DNA of 64,000 nucleotides from Streptomyces chrestomyceticus JCM 4735 (GCF_003865135.1 NZ_BHZC01000001.1:3038001-3102000), one strand, 5' to 3'; shown: positions 9,217-19,747, numbered from the stretch's first letter. The notes: a model not told the origin generated them from the letters alone. Made by a program: numbers and translations.

Positions 9217-9445
9217 GGTGCTGTGTCTCCTGTGCTCGCTGTTGGTTCTTGTGAGCCGGTCCGATTGTTTCACGGGCCGGCGCGCGTTGCGCTCACAGCG
9301 TCGGGCACCACTGCGACTGCCCGCTGACACATGCGTAAAACTGGAGGGGCGACTTAACCACAGCCGCAGGTATTGTCAAGAGGGGCAAGCTCACCATAAC
9401 GGGAAATTTGACCTTGCGAAGCGACGGATGGATCGGAGAGCACGC
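9217..9445. promoter_or_regulatory. Divergent promoter region pfkA / pta
   Basis: 229 bases without a gene. For pta there is TTGTCA at 9373-9378 and, 18 bases on, TAACGG at 9397-9402, and GGAGAG just before its GTG. AT-rich patch 9350-9415 is unusual for this DNA and is the likely core promoter. No clear palindrome seen. Confidence 0.5.
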
Positions 9446-11544
9446 GTGACGCGCAGCGTGTACGTGACCGGTATCGACCGCGGCGACGGCCGCCAGGTCG
9501 TCGAGCTGGGAGTCATGGAACTCCTGACCCGCCACGTGGACCGGGTGGGCGTCTTCCGCCCGCTGGTCCACGACGGACCCGATCGCCTGTTCGAACTGCT
9601 GCGGGCCCGCTACCGGCTCTCCCAGCCCGCCGAGACCGTCTTCGGCCTGGGCTACGAGGAGGCCGCCCGCCTCCAGGCCGAGCAGGGCACCGACGAGCTG
9701 GTCTCCCAGCTCGTCGAGCGTTTCCACCGGGTGGCCAAGGACCACGAGTACGTCCTGGTGCTCGGCTCCGACTACGCCGCCACCAGCCTGCCGGCCGAGC
9801 TGAACCTGAACGCCCGGCTGGCGAACGAGTTCGGCGCCGCGGTGCTGCCGGTCGTCGGCGGCCAGGGCCAGGAGGCCGCGTCGGTGCGCGCCGAGGCGCA
9901 CAACGCCTACCGCGCCTACCACTCGCTGGGCTGCGACGTCGTCGCCCTGATCGTGAACCGGGTGGCGCCCGGCCAGCACCCGGCCGTCGCCGAACAGCTC
10001 TCCGCCCACCTGCCCGTCCCCTGCTACGCGCTCCCCGAGGACGGCGCCCTCTCCGCGCCCACCGTCGGCCAGATCGTGCACGCGCTCGGCGCCGAGGTGC
10101 TGCTCGGCGACGACTCGGGGCTGGCCCGCGACGCCCGCGACTTCGTCTTCGGCGGCGCCATGCTGCCGACCTTCCTGAAGGCGCTGACCCCGGCTGCCTG
10201 GTCGTGACCCCCGGCGACCGCGCCGACCTGGTCATCGGCTCGCTCGCCGCGCACAGCGCCGGCGCCCCGTCCATAGCGGGCGTGCTGCTGACCCTGGACG
10301 AGCGTCCCGGGCCCGACATCATGGCGCTGGCCGACCGGCTCGCGCCCGGCACCCCGGTGATCTCGGTCTCCGGCGGCTCCTTCCCGACCGCGGCGGAGCT
10401 GTTCGCCGTCGAGGGCAAGCTGAACGCCGCGGCGCCGCGCAAGGCGGAGACCGCGCTCGGCCTGTTCGAGCGGCATGTGGACACCGCCGAGCTGACGAAC
10501 CGTATCTCCATCGCCCGCTCCGGCCGCGTCACCCCGATGATGTTCGAGCACGAGCTGATCGAGCGCTCCCGCGCGGGCCGCCGCCGGGTCGTCCTGCCGG
10601 AGGGCAACGAGGAGCGGGTGCTGCGCGCCGCCGACGTCCTGCTGCGCCGGGACGTGTGCGACCTGACGCTGCTCGGCGAGGAGGCCGCGGTCCGCAAGCG
10701 CGCCGCCGACCTCGCCATCGACCTGGAGGGCGCGCAGATCATCGACCCGCAGGTATCCCCGCTGCGCGAGCGCTTCGCCGAGTTGTACGGCAAGCTCCGC
10801 GCCCACAAGGGCGTCACCTACGAGCTGGCGTACGACGTGGTCGCGGACGTGTCGTACTTCGGCACGCTGATGGTGCAGGAGGGCCTGGCCGACGGCATGG
10901 TCTCCGGCGCGGTGCACTCCACCGCGGCCACCATCCGCCCCGCCTTCGAGATCATCAAGACGAAGCCCGGCGCGCAGATCGTCTCCTCGGTGTTCTTCAT
11001 GTGCCTGGCCGACCGCGTCCTGGTCTACGGCGACTGCGCCGTCAACCCGGACCCGGACGCCGAGCAGCTCGCGGACATCGCCATCCAGTCGGCGGCCACC
11101 GCCGCCCAGTTCGGCGTCGAGCCGCGGATCGCGATGCTGTCGTACTCCACCGGCACCTCCGGCTCCGGCGCGGACGTCGACAAGGTCCGCAAGGCCACCG
11201 AGCTGGTCCGCGAGCGCCGGCCCGACCTGCTGGTCGAGGGCCCGATCCAGTACGACGCGGCGGTGGACGCCGCGGTGGCCAGGACGAAGCTGCCGGACTC
11301 CGAGGTCGCCGGGCGGGCCACCGTGCTGGTCTTCCCCGACCTGAACACCGGCAACAACACCTACAAGGCCGTGCAGCGCTCGGCCAACGCGGTCGCCGTC
11401 GGCCCGGTGCTCCAGGGCCTGCGCAAGCCGGTCAACGACCTGTCGCGCGGCGCGCTCGTCCAGGACATCGTCAACACCGTGGCCATCACGGCCATCCAGG
11501 CGCAGGGTGCGGCACCGGGCGGCTCGCCCGCCGCCGGCGCCTGA
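9446..11544 (+). pseudogene. pta: Phosphate acetyltransferase, split by a one-base frameshift
   Basis: Makes acetyl phosphate from acetyl-CoA. GTG at 9446 (TRSVYVTGIDRGD) has GGAGAG upstream. The first frame, 9446-10207, gives 253 residues: a dethiobiotin-synthetase-like P-loop-type domain. It then ends in TPAAWS, whereas shifting by one base at about 10188-10194 gives TPGCLVVTPGDRADLV and continues to 11544 with the DRTGG domain and the PTA/PTB catalytic domain (FFMCLADRVLVYGDCAVNP, PDLNTGNNTYKA). The joined protein of about 700 residues is the normal Streptomyces length. The change is explained by loss of one G in CCCCGG(G)CTG. The second frame could start at GTG 10204, overlapping the stop (GTGA). 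Sequencing error, true mutation and two-part expression are all possible; error is most likely. ackA follows 43 bases on. Confidence 0.88.
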
Positions 11545-11587
11545 CACCCCCGCAGCCCGCCCCCCACAACCGACCGAAAGCTGCTTC

Positions 11588-12799
<1,212 letters not shown>

Positions 12800-12813
12800 C
12801 CTCCGGCACACCC

Positions 12814-12849
12814 GGCCAGGCGCCGTCGGCACCCCCGCGGCGCCTGGCC
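12814..12849 (+). terminator. Terminator of pta-ackA
   Basis: Perfect 12-base inverted repeat (GGCCAGGCGCCG) with a 12-base loop, 15 bases after the ackA stop. The following AT-rich stretch 12879-12908 probably holds the pyk promoter. Confidence 0.8.
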
Positions 12850-12915
12850 CACAGCACGCATCCGGGCACCCGAGCCCAAATAATTCCGCTCCGAAACAAA
12901 CGATAGGATTGAGCC

Positions 12916-14343
12916 ATGCGCCGTTCCAAAATCGTCTGCACCCTGGGCCCCGCCGTCGACTCCTACGACCAGCTGAAGACGCTGATCGAGGCCGGCATGA
13001 ACGTGGCCCGATTCAACATGAGCCACGGCACCCACGCGGAGCACGAGGAGCGCTACCACCGCGTCCGCAAGGCCGCCGAGGAGACCGGCCGCGCCATCGG
13101 CGTGCTGGCCGACCTCCAGGGCCCCAAGATCCGCCTGGAGACCTTCGCCGACGGCCCGGTCGAGCTGGTGCGCGGCGACGAGTTCGTCATCACCACCGAG
13201 GACGTGCCCGGCGACAAGACCATCTGCGGCACGACCTACAAGGGCCTGCCCGCCGACGTCTCCAAGGGCGACCCGGTCCTGATCAACGACGGCAATGTCG
13301 CACTCCAGGTCGTCGAGGTCGACGGCCCCCGGGTGCGCTGCATCGTCATCGAGGGCGGCGTCATCTCCGACCACAAGGGCATCAACCTGCCCGGCGCGGC
13401 GGTCAACGTCCCGGCGCTGTCCGAGAAGGACATCGACGACCTGAAGTTCGCCCTGAACATGGGCTGCGACCTGGTCGCGCTGTCCTTCGTACGGGACGCC
13501 AAGGACGTCAACGACGTGCACCGCGTCATGGACGAGGTCGGCCGGCGCGTCCCGGTGATCGCCAAGGTGGAGAAGCCGCAGGCGGTCAACAACATGGAGG
13601 AGGTCGTCGCGGCCTTCGACGGCGTCATGGTGGCCCGTGGCGACCTGGCCGTGGAGTACCCCCTCGAAAAGGTCCCGATGGTGCAGAAGCGCCTGGTGGA
13701 GATGTGCCGGCGGAACGCCAAGCCGGTGATCGTGGCGACCCAGATGATGGAGTCGATGATCACCAACTCGCGGCCGACCCGCGCCGAGGCGTCCGACGTC
13801 GCCAACGCGATCCTGGACGGCGCCGACGCGGTCATGCTCTCCGCCGAGTCCTCGGTCGGCCAGTACCCGATCGAGACCGTCAAGACGATGTCGAAGATCG
13901 TCGAGGCGGCCGAGGAGGAGCTGCTGTCCAAGGGCCTGCAGCCGCTGGTCCCGGGCAAGAAGCCCCGCACCCAGGGCGGCGCGGTGGCCCGCGCGGCCGC
14001 CGAGATGGCCGACTTCCTCAACGGCAAGGCGCTGGTGGCCTTCACCAAGTCCGGTGACACCGCCCGCCGCCTGTCCCGCTACCGCGCGGCCCAGCCGATC
14101 CTGGCCTTCACCACGGACGCCGCCACCCGCAACCAGCTCGCGCTGAGCTGGGGCGTGGAGACCTTCGTCGTGCCGCACGTGGAGCACACCGACGAGATGG
14201 TCGACCTGGTCGACGCCGAGCTGCTGAAGCTCCAGCGCTACAACGACGGCGACACCATGATCATCACGGCCGGTTCGCCCCCCGGCGTCCCCGGCACCAC
14301 CAACATGGTCCGCGTCCACCACCTGGGCGGCGACCGCGGCTGA
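12916..14343 (+). CDS. pyk: Pyruvate kinase
   Basis: 475 residues; makes pyruvate and ATP from phosphoenolpyruvate. Seen: MRRSKIVCTLGP start typical of the family, NFSH-type motif RFNMSHG, DLQGPKIR, the active-site IAKVEKPQAV with MVARGDL, and a C-terminal allosteric domain (residues about 345-475). ATG at 12916 follows AGGATTGAG. Streptomyces carry two pyk genes; this one, next to ackA, corresponds by context to the copy usually called pyk2, which I infer only from the neighbourhood. It is separated from ackA by a terminator and from the next gene by a strong convergent terminator. Confidence 0.95.
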   Translation: MRRSKIVCTLGPAVDSYDQLKTLIEAGMNVARFNMSHGTHAEHEERYHRVRKAAEETGRAIGVLADLQGPKIRLETFADGPVELVRGDEFVITTEDVPGDKTICGTTYKGLPADVSKGDPVLINDGNVALQVVEVDGPRVRCIVIEGGVISDHKGINLPGAAVNVPALSEKDIDDLKFALNMGCDLVALSFVRDAKDVNDVHRVMDEVGRRVPVIAKVEKPQAVNNMEEVVAAFDGVMVARGDLAVEYPLEKVPMVQKRLVEMCRRNAKPVIVATQMMESMITNSRPTRAEASDVANAILDGADAVMLSAESSVGQYPIETVKTMSKIVEAAEEELLSKGLQPLVPGKKPRTQGGAVARAAAEMADFLNGKALVAFTKSGDTARRLSRYRAAQPILAFTTDAATRNQLALSWGVETFVVPHVEHTDEMVDLVDAELLKLQRYNDGDTMIITAGSPPGVPGTTNMVRVHHLGGDRG

Positions 14344-14362
14344 CGCGCGGCGCGTGACCTGA

Positions 14363-14410
14363 GTACGGCGGTGGGCCGCATCCCCTCGGGGGTGCGGCCC
14401 ACCGCCGTAC
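14363..14410. terminator. Bidirectional terminator between pyk and the secreted-protein operon
   Basis: Perfect 18-base inverted repeat (GTACGGCGGTGGGCCGCA) with a 12-base loop that can itself pair, lying between convergent stops at 14343 and 14424. Confidence 0.9.
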
Positions 14411-14423
14411 GCACGTGCCGGAC

Positions 14424-15818
14424 TCAGTCCGAGACCGAGTGGTGCAGCCCCGGAATCGTCAGGGTGCCGCCGAACTGGCCCGCCTGGGTGATCTTCACCT
14501 TGGTGAAGTACGCGAAGGGGACGTTGAGGGGCGGCGGGTGCTCCGGGTCGAAGACGATCGGGATCAGGCCGAAGAGGTTCCCCTGGAGACGCTCGGTGTA
14601 CATGGTGACCTTGCCGTCGCGGATCGTCGAGGTGGAACCCGCGGCCGCCTGGACGTGGTACTTCTTCCCGGCCGGGCCGTCCACGATCTGGTGGAGGTCG
14701 CCGATGTCGATGCTGTCCGCGGTGAACTTCAGCGCCTGCTTGGTCCGGCCGTTCGGCATCGTGAGGTTGACGACGCCCTCGTAGTCCAGGCCGCGCAGGG
14801 TCAGGCCGCTGGACTCCAGGTACCAGGGCTGGTTCGGGACGGCGGTCGGCGGCTGCTCGGCCTTGCCCGCGACCTTCTTCTCCTCGACGCAGGGGAACGG
14901 TTTCCTGCCGTCCGCGTCGGGGGCGTCCGGGCCGGCGCTGCCGCTGGGGGACGGGGACGGGGTGGCCGACGGCGAGGCGTCGTCCGCCTTGTCCTTCGCG
15001 TCGTCCAGCGCCTTGCCCGCCTTGTCCTCGGCGTCGTCGGCCGCCTTGCCCAGCTTGCCGGCGGTGTCCTTGAGGCGGTCGGTGGCCTTGCCGCCGGGCT
15101 TGGCGGACGTGCCGCCGGAGCCGGATCCGGAGTCCTTGCCCGAGGGTGCGGAGGAGGACGGGGACGGCGACGGGGACGTGCCCGGGGTGCCGGACGCGCT
15201 GCCGCCGGGGTGGAAGACGTCGTGCAGCTTCTTGCCCACGCCCAGCGGGTCGTACCAGGGGTTCTGCTCCGAGGGGGACGGGGTGGCGGAGGGGGACGGG
15301 GCGGTGGACTTGCCCGCGGACGGGGACGGGGACGGGGACGTACCGTTCTTGCCCGGGGACGGGGAGGTGGCGCCGGGGGCGGGGGTGTCGTCCGTACCGG
15401 AGTTCCCGGTGCCGGAGCCCTGGTCCTTGCCGGACCCGTCCTCGGCCGCCTTGTCCTCGGCCGCTTTCTCCTTCTCGGCCTTGTCCTTGGCGGCCTTGTC
15501 TTTCTCCGCCTTCTCCGCCTTCTCCTTGGCCGCCTTCTCCTTGGCCGCCTTGTCCTTGGCGTCCTGCTCCGCCTTGTCGGGGGCGCTGACGCACGGGCCG
15601 TTCCTGAAGGGGCTCTCCGGCGGCTGCGGCTTGGCCATCGCCAACTGCGGTGTCAGGCCCATGCCCATCAGGACCGCGGTGGGCATCGCGGCGAGCGCGA
15701 TCGCCTTGCCCGCGGGGACGTGCAGCCGGGTCAGCAGCGGTTTGCGCGGGGCCGCGTGGCGCGGCCCGGTTCTCGCCGCCGGGGCGGCCGCCTGCGTCTC
15801 GTGCTCGTCACCCGGCAC
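14424..15818 (-). CDS. Secreted Lys/Ala- and Ser/Pro-rich protein with a conserved C-terminal domain
   Basis: 464 residues, family not recognised by name. Seen: basic N-terminus and hydrophobic segment IALAAMPTAVLMGMGL ending in AMA (residues about 38-62), a probable signal peptide or anchor; a Lys/Ala/Glu-rich helix (80-125); Ser/Pro-rich linkers; a second Ala/Asp/Lys helix; then about 165 residues (from NQPWYLESSGL) with regular beta-type sequence resembling the DUF6230/secreted partner. GTG at 15818 has GGGAGGAA upstream and overlaps the DUF6114 gene by 11 bases. Third gene of the operon after DUF6230 and DUF6114. It contains lone Cys residues at PCVSA and FPCVEE. Probably an envelope protein. 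Confidence 0.85.
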   Translation of the reverse strand: MPGDEHETQAAAPAARTGPRHAAPRKPLLTRLHVPAGKAIALAAMPTAVLMGMGLTPQLAMAKPQPPESPFRNGPCVSAPDKAEQDAKDKAAKEKAAKEKAEKAEKDKAAKDKAEKEKAAEDKAAEDGSGKDQGSGTGNSGTDDTPAPGATSPSPGKNGTSPSPSPSAGKSTAPSPSATPSPSEQNPWYDPLGVGKKLHDVFHPGGSASGTPGTSPSPSPSSSAPSGKDSGSGSGGTSAKPGGKATDRLKDTAGKLGKAADDAEDKAGKALDDAKDKADDASPSATPSPSPSGSAGPDAPDADGRKPFPCVEEKKVAGKAEQPPTAVPNQPWYLESSGLTLRGLDYEGVVNLTMPNGRTKQALKFTADSIDIGDLHQIVDGPAGKKYHVQAAAGSTSTIRDGKVTMYTERLQGNLFGLIPIVFDPEHPPPLNVPFAYFTKVKITQAGQFGGTLTIPGLHHSVSD

Positions 15819-16314
15819 TGTTCCTCCCGTTCGTCCCGGTGACCGGGCTCGCTCCTGACAGGCCGTCCGGTGCGCCGCCCACGGGCCGGGCCGGCTCGCC
15901 CCCCTCGGGGGCGATGGGCTTGCCCGGCGCCCAGGAGACCGCCAGCGCGCCGCCGATCAGGCCCAGCAGGAAGCCGACCACGAAGGCGCCGAAGTTGGAG
16001 ACCACCAGGGAGACCAGGGACAGCAGGATCGCCGCGACCCCCGCGAAGACGCGGGAGGCGGGCTGGAACCACATGGTCAGGCCGAGCACGACCAGGAGTA
16101 CGCCGATGATCAGCGAGCCGGCGCCCGCGGTCGTCGCCATCCGGACGGTCAGGGAGCCGATCGTGAGGTTCGCGTAGGGGATGTACATGATCGGGAATCC
16201 GGCCAGCAGCGTCAGCACCCCGCCCCAGAACGGGCGCTGACCTCGCCACTCCCGGAACGAAGTGCGCTTGCGGCCGGTCTTCTCGTTCAGTCGTGGTCGC
16301 GTGTCGGCGCTCAT
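15808..16314 (-). CDS. DUF6114 multi-pass membrane protein
   Basis: 168 residues. After a basic start (RKRTSFREWRGQRPFWGG) come four hydrophobic segments: LLAGFPIMYIPY, GAGSLIIGVLLVVLGL, VFAGVAAILLSLVSLVV and GAFVVGFLLGLIGGALAVSW; the tail is Gly/Pro-rich. The RGQRPFWGG motif before the first segment is characteristic of DUF6114. It is transcribed after DUF6230 and overlaps the next secreted protein gene. Function unknown; the fixed trio suggests a membrane/exported complex. Confidence 0.88.
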   Translation of the reverse strand: MSADTRPRLNEKTGRKRTSFREWRGQRPFWGGVLTLLAGFPIMYIPYANLTIGSLTVRMATTAGAGSLIIGVLLVVLGLTMWFQPASRVFAGVAAILLSLVSLVVSNFGAFVVGFLLGLIGGALAVSWAPGKPIAPEGGEPARPVGGAPDGLSGASPVTGTNGRNSAG

Positions 16315-16454
16315 GTCGTACAGCTCCTCGGGACTGGCTAATCGGTGGTACGTGAGCCGGGGTGCGTGGCGCGGCGGCCACCGGCGTACGGGTGCGGGGC
16401 GCGCGGACGGCGGACCGCCGCCACGCGCACCCCCGCCCCCGTGCGCTCAGTGCG

Positions 16455-17096
16455 TCAGTAGCACTCGTTCTTGCCGCGGCTGACGCTCATGTGCAGACCG
16501 CTGAGCTGGAACGTGCCGGCCGTGGTGGCCCAGGCGCGCTGCTTGACGTCCTTGAACAGCACATGCTCGGCCTGCTGGGCGAAGGAGCCGGGGAGGTAGG
16601 CACCCCTGCCCCCCTCGCCGGGCTTGGCCGGACCGGGCGTCTTGCCGTCGGCGCCGGTGTCGTCCACCGAGACGCCGATGTCCACGTTGGTGAACGTCGC
16701 GTTGGTCTGCAGGTCGTCGGCGTCGATGTAGAGCTTCTTCGCCAGGACCTTCGGGCCGCCGTCACCGCCCGCCTTGAGCTGCATCGTCACGTCGCCGAAG
16801 ACCGGCACCGGCACGACGACCGACTGGCACAGGTTGGTGATCTTCGCGGAGTTCAGGCCCACCACGGCGACCGGGTGCTGGCCGTTCTTGCCCTTGTCGA
16901 GGGCGCCGTACTGGACGAATCCGTCACCGTCGAGTTCGGACGCGGTGACCTTGAACTGCTGACCGGAGACGCTGAACGACGCCGCCAGCGCACCCTGCGC
17001 GATGGCGACTCCGATGGCAGCCGTCGCCGCGACGCTCGGCACCATGACAACGGCGAACCGCTTCCATCTGGTCCCGCCACGAGCCAGGGACTCCAT
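16455..17096 (-). CDS. DUF6230 exported protein
   Basis: 213 residues. ATG at 17096 follows AAGGAGGAAA, a near-perfect ribosome site. N-terminus TRWKRFAVVMVPSVAATAAI then GVAIAQGALAASF gives a membrane segment or signal peptide; the rest is a beta-rich domain (FKVTASELDGDGFVQYG, GLNSAKITNLCQSV, LYIDADDLQTNATFTN) with two Cys residues. First gene of an operon with DUF6114 and a Lys-rich secreted protein. The 140 bases before DUF6114 contain an imperfect GC-rich hairpin near 16395-16435 that may attenuate. Regulated perhaps from the 0.6-kb region upstream. Confidence 0.88.
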   Translation of the reverse strand: MESLARGGTRWKRFAVVMVPSVAATAAIGVAIAQGALAASFSVSGQQFKVTASELDGDGFVQYGALDKGKNGQHPVAVVGLNSAKITNLCQSVVVPVPVFGDVTMQLKAGGDGGPKVLAKKLYIDADDLQTNATFTNVDIGVSVDDTGADGKTPGPAKPGEGGRGAYLPGSFAQQAEHVLFKDVKQRAWATTAGTFQLSGLHMSVSRGKNECY

Positions 17097-17469
17097 GACT
17101 TTCCTCCTTCTCGGACGTACATCTCCGGTCGCGGTCCGGGTCTCGGGAGACGGCGGCCGTACCTGGGATGGGAGAAGTGCTACGTCCTCGGGAAGGAGAG
17201 CGCCCGTATCGAAATGGCGTACGGGCGTACGGCGTTCCGATGCACCGGCGATCACCCCCGAGCGACAACCACTGGCCACGCTCACGCGCGGCGTTTGTCG
17301 GACAGGCCCTGCCGGGTGAGCAGGAACCCCCCTGTCCGGGACCGGTGACGGTGCCGCCGGCCACTCGGTGGGGACCCATGGACCCCGCGGCGCCGACCGG
17401 TTGCCGGGCGGCGGGAATGGACCGAGCGTGGCCGATCGTGGTGCATCGGCGGCTGTCGCACAAGGGGTT

Positions 17470-17487
17470 CGTTACTTGCGAGTAACG
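17470..17487. repeat. Palindrome, operator-like (CGTTACT-N4-AGTAACG)
   Basis: Perfect 7-base half-sites around TGCG in the 626-base gap (17097-17722) between the DUF6230 gene and the thioredoxin-TPR gene. It shares the TTACT...AGTAA core with 17602-17614. Typical size of a dimeric repressor site. No gene is convincing in this gap. Confidence 0.55.
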
Positions 17488-17601
17488 GAGAGATGACCAG
17501 GGTGCGACGGCGCGAAATCGGGCGAGCACCCAGGGTTGTCACCAGTGGTGAGGAGACATGGGGCGATCGGGGAGGAACACCGGCAAAAACCCTCGCTCCT
17601 C

Positions 17602-17614
17602 TTACTCCAAGTAA
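17602..17614. repeat. Second TTACT-N3-AGTAA palindrome
   Basis: Perfect 5-base arms around CCA, 115 bases from the similar palindrome at 17470 and touching the large hairpin at 17615. Possible second binding site for the same regulator. Confidence 0.4.
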
Positions 17615-17656
17615 CAGCGGCCACGATTACCAAGATTTGGTAAAACGTGGCCGCTG
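17615..17656. terminator. Large hairpin with nested palindrome, probable terminator of the thioredoxin-TPR gene
   Basis: Outer 11-base perfect arms (CAGCGGCCACG / complement) enclose an inner palindrome TTACCAA-GAT-TTGGTAA. It lies 67 bases past the stop at 17723 on the minus strand. The AT-rich inner palindrome is unusual for a terminator here and could also be an operator. Confidence 0.6.
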
Positions 17657-17722
17657 CCGAGTGGTGAGGTCCGCGCGCCTCAGGGGGCGCGGGGGACCGG
17701 ACGCCGAGGGGTCAGAGGGGGA

Positions 17723-18685
17723 TCAGAACAGCACCCGCGCCAGGGCCGTACGGGCCGAGATCACCCGGGGATCGTCGGTGCCGATGACCTCGAACAGCTC
17801 CAGCAGCCGGACCCGCGCGGCCTCGCGGTCGTCGCCCGCCGTGCGCCGGACGGTGTCCACCAGCCGCCCGAAGGCGTCCTCCACATGACCGCCGACCAGG
17901 TCCAGGTCGGCCGCCTTGATCTGCGCCTGCACGTCGGCGGGGTCGTCGGCCGCCGCCTTGCGCACCTCCTGCGGGTCCAGGTCACGCACCCGGCGCAGCA
18001 GTTCGGCCTGTGCCAGGCCGAGCTTGGCCTCCGGGTTCGCCGGGTCGTCGGAGAGCACGTTCTTGTACGCCTGGACGGCACCGTCGAGGTCACCGGCGTC
18101 CAGCGCCTGGTTCGCGGCCTCCAGCAGGGCGTCGTACGGGCCGGCCGGCTCGGGGACGTCCTCCTGCGGCGCGGCGTCCGCCGGGTCGACGGGCGCGCCG
18201 ACGATCCCGAACTGCTGCTCGGCGGCCTGGACGAGCTGGTCCAGCACCTGGCGGATCTGCGCCTCCGGGGCCGCGCCCTGGAACAGCGGGATCGGCTGGC
18301 CCGCGACGACCGCGAAGACCGCCGGGATGCCCTGCACGCCGAACTGCTGGAACAGCGCCTGGTTGCGGTCGACGTCGATCTTGGCCAGGACGAACTTGCC
18401 GGCGTACTCCCCCGCCAGCCGCTCCAGCAGCGGGCCGAGCTGCTTGCACGGCTCGCACCACTCGGCCCAGAAGTCGATGACGACCGGCACCTCGGTGGAG
18501 CGCTGGAGGATGTCCTGCTGGAACCCCGCCTCGTCGACGTCGAACACCAGACGGGCGCCGCCCGTGGGCCGGCCGGTGCGGGCCGCCTCGGCGCGCGCCT
18601 GCTCCGCCTTCTGCTTCGCTTCCCCGGCCGCCTTCACCGCGGCGAGGTCGACGACTCCACTCATGGACATGTTGCGTGGCTGCAT
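17723..18685 (-). CDS. Thioredoxin-TPR protein, YbbN/CnoX-like co-chaperone
   Basis: 320 residues. A charged N-terminal helix (to about 40) precedes a thioredoxin fold with complete active site WCEPCK (Cys77, Cys80) and cis-Pro segment GIPAVFA, then a C-terminal half with TPR-type helices (ALLEAANQALDAGDLDGAVQAY and following). This is the YbbN/CnoX layout; E. coli CnoX is a holdase that protects clients from chlorine stress. Unlike E. coli, both Cys are present, so redox activity is plausible. ATG at 18685 has GGAGGAT nine bases upstream. It is divergent from a TetR gene with 342 bases between. Confidence 0.92.
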   Translation of the reverse strand: MQPRNMSMSGVVDLAAVKAAGEAKQKAEQARAEAARTGRPTGGARLVFDVDEAGFQQDILQRSTEVPVVIDFWAEWCEPCKQLGPLLERLAGEYAGKFVLAKIDVDRNQALFQQFGVQGIPAVFAVVAGQPIPLFQGAAPEAQIRQVLDQLVQAAEQQFGIVGAPVDPADAAPQEDVPEPAGPYDALLEAANQALDAGDLDGAVQAYKNVLSDDPANPEAKLGLAQAELLRRVRDLDPQEVRKAAADDPADVQAQIKAADLDLVGGHVEDAFGRLVDTVRRTAGDDREAARVRLLELFEVIGTDDPRVISARTALARVLF

Positions 18686-18916
18686 GGGCCTATCCTCCCC
18701 CTTCCGCGGACCGTTGCGAAAAGCGGTGCCGAAAATTCACGGTGCGCGAAAAAGTGCGCGGCGCCGGTCCGTCCATGCGGCCCGCCGGTGTGCCGGCGCA
18801 GGACGGAGGTGCCGCGTGCACCGGCCCGGGGCCGGTGCGGTGCTGCGGTGGCCCCGGGTCCCCACCCGCGGCCTGTGGTTGTCGCGTCCGGGGCGGGCCG
18901 TGCGGGCCCACCCTTT

Positions 18917-18933
18917 CGCTACGACCCGTAGCG
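18917..18933. promoter_or_regulatory. Palindromic operator candidate for the TetR gene
   Basis: CGCTACG-ACC-CGTAGCG, perfect 7-base half-sites, 94 bases before the TetR start in the 342-base divergent region (18686-19027). TetR repressors usually bind such sites beside their own genes. The rest of the gap shows no gene. Confidence 0.55.
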
Positions 18934-19027
18934 TAACTGTCCGGCGCCCCGGCCCGGCACCCCCTCCCGCGAACCGTACGGGTGATCTGCCTCACGAGGC
19001 CGGGCCCGCCCGCGGCTACTGGCCGGT

Positions 19028-19726
19028 ATGGTCGCCCCCATGCACCGCTGCCCCCTCACCGGCACCAGCTCCCCCGCGGACCGTGCGGGTCCCCGGAGCC
19101 GTACGGGCCGGCCGCGCAGCGCCGAGGCGGACCGCGCGATCCTCGACGCCACCCGCGCCGCACTGGTCGAGCTGGGCTGGGGCAAGCTCACGATGAGCGA
19201 CGTGGCCGCCCGCGCCGGGGTCGCCAAGACGACCCTCTACCGCCGCTGGGCCAACAAGAACGAGCTGGTCCTGGACGCCGTGGCGGTCCTCTTCGACGAA
19301 CTCGAACTCCCCGACCGGGGCTGCCTCCAGGCCGACATCGAGGGCGTCGTCCTGCAGTTCGCCTCCCTGCTGGCCCGTCCGGAGACCAAGACCGCGCTGA
19401 TGGCCGTGGTCGCCGAGTCCACCACCGACGAGGCGCTGCGGATCCGGATCCGCTCCGCCGTGGTCGAACGGCAGAAGCGGCTGGTGATCCTCGGACGCGA
19501 GCGGGCCCAGGCGCGCGGGGAGCTGCCGCCGGACCCGGACGGCGAGGAGGGCGCGGCGGCCGCCGGGCGGGCGGTGGGGCTGATCTTCGACGTGATCGCG
19601 GGCGCCGTCGTGCACCGGGCGCTGGTCAGCGCGGAGCCGGTGGACGAGCTGTGGGCGCAGCAGTTCAGCGCGCTGCTGCTGACGGGGCTGGCCGGACTCG
19701 CGGAAGCGGGCCCGGCCGGGGCGTGA
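19028..19726 (+). CDS. TetR family transcriptional regulator
   Basis: 232 residues. The N-terminal helix-turn-helix is clear: RAILDATRAALVELGW, LTMSDVAARAGVAKTTLYRRW and NKNELVLDAV (about residues 36-85). The C-terminal ligand domain ends in QQFSALLLTGLAGLAEA. ATG at 19028; ATG at 19040 is an alternative, and neither has a good ribosome site. No transporter adjoins in the same direction; the likely target is itself and perhaps the divergent YbbN-like gene through the palindrome at 18917-18933. Confidence 0.92.
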   Translation: MVAPMHRCPLTGTSSPADRAGPRSRTGRPRSAEADRAILDATRAALVELGWGKLTMSDVAARAGVAKTTLYRRWANKNELVLDAVAVLFDELELPDRGCLQADIEGVVLQFASLLARPETKTALMAVVAESTTDEALRIRIRSAVVERQKRLVILGRERAQARGELPPDPDGEEGAAAAGRAVGLIFDVIAGAVVHRALVSAEPVDELWAQQFSALLLTGLAGLAEAGPAGA

Positions 19727-19747
19727 GGCTGCCGGGCGGCCACGTAC

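Noticed and set aside
10188..10207. Programmed frameshift in pta
   Set aside because: No slippery heptamer with stem-loop is apparent, and orthologues are known as single frames; a lost base is simpler.
14424..15818. Histone-like or TonB-like protein because of Lys/Ala and Pro repeats
   Set aside because: A membrane/signal segment lies before the repeats and no such domain is seen.
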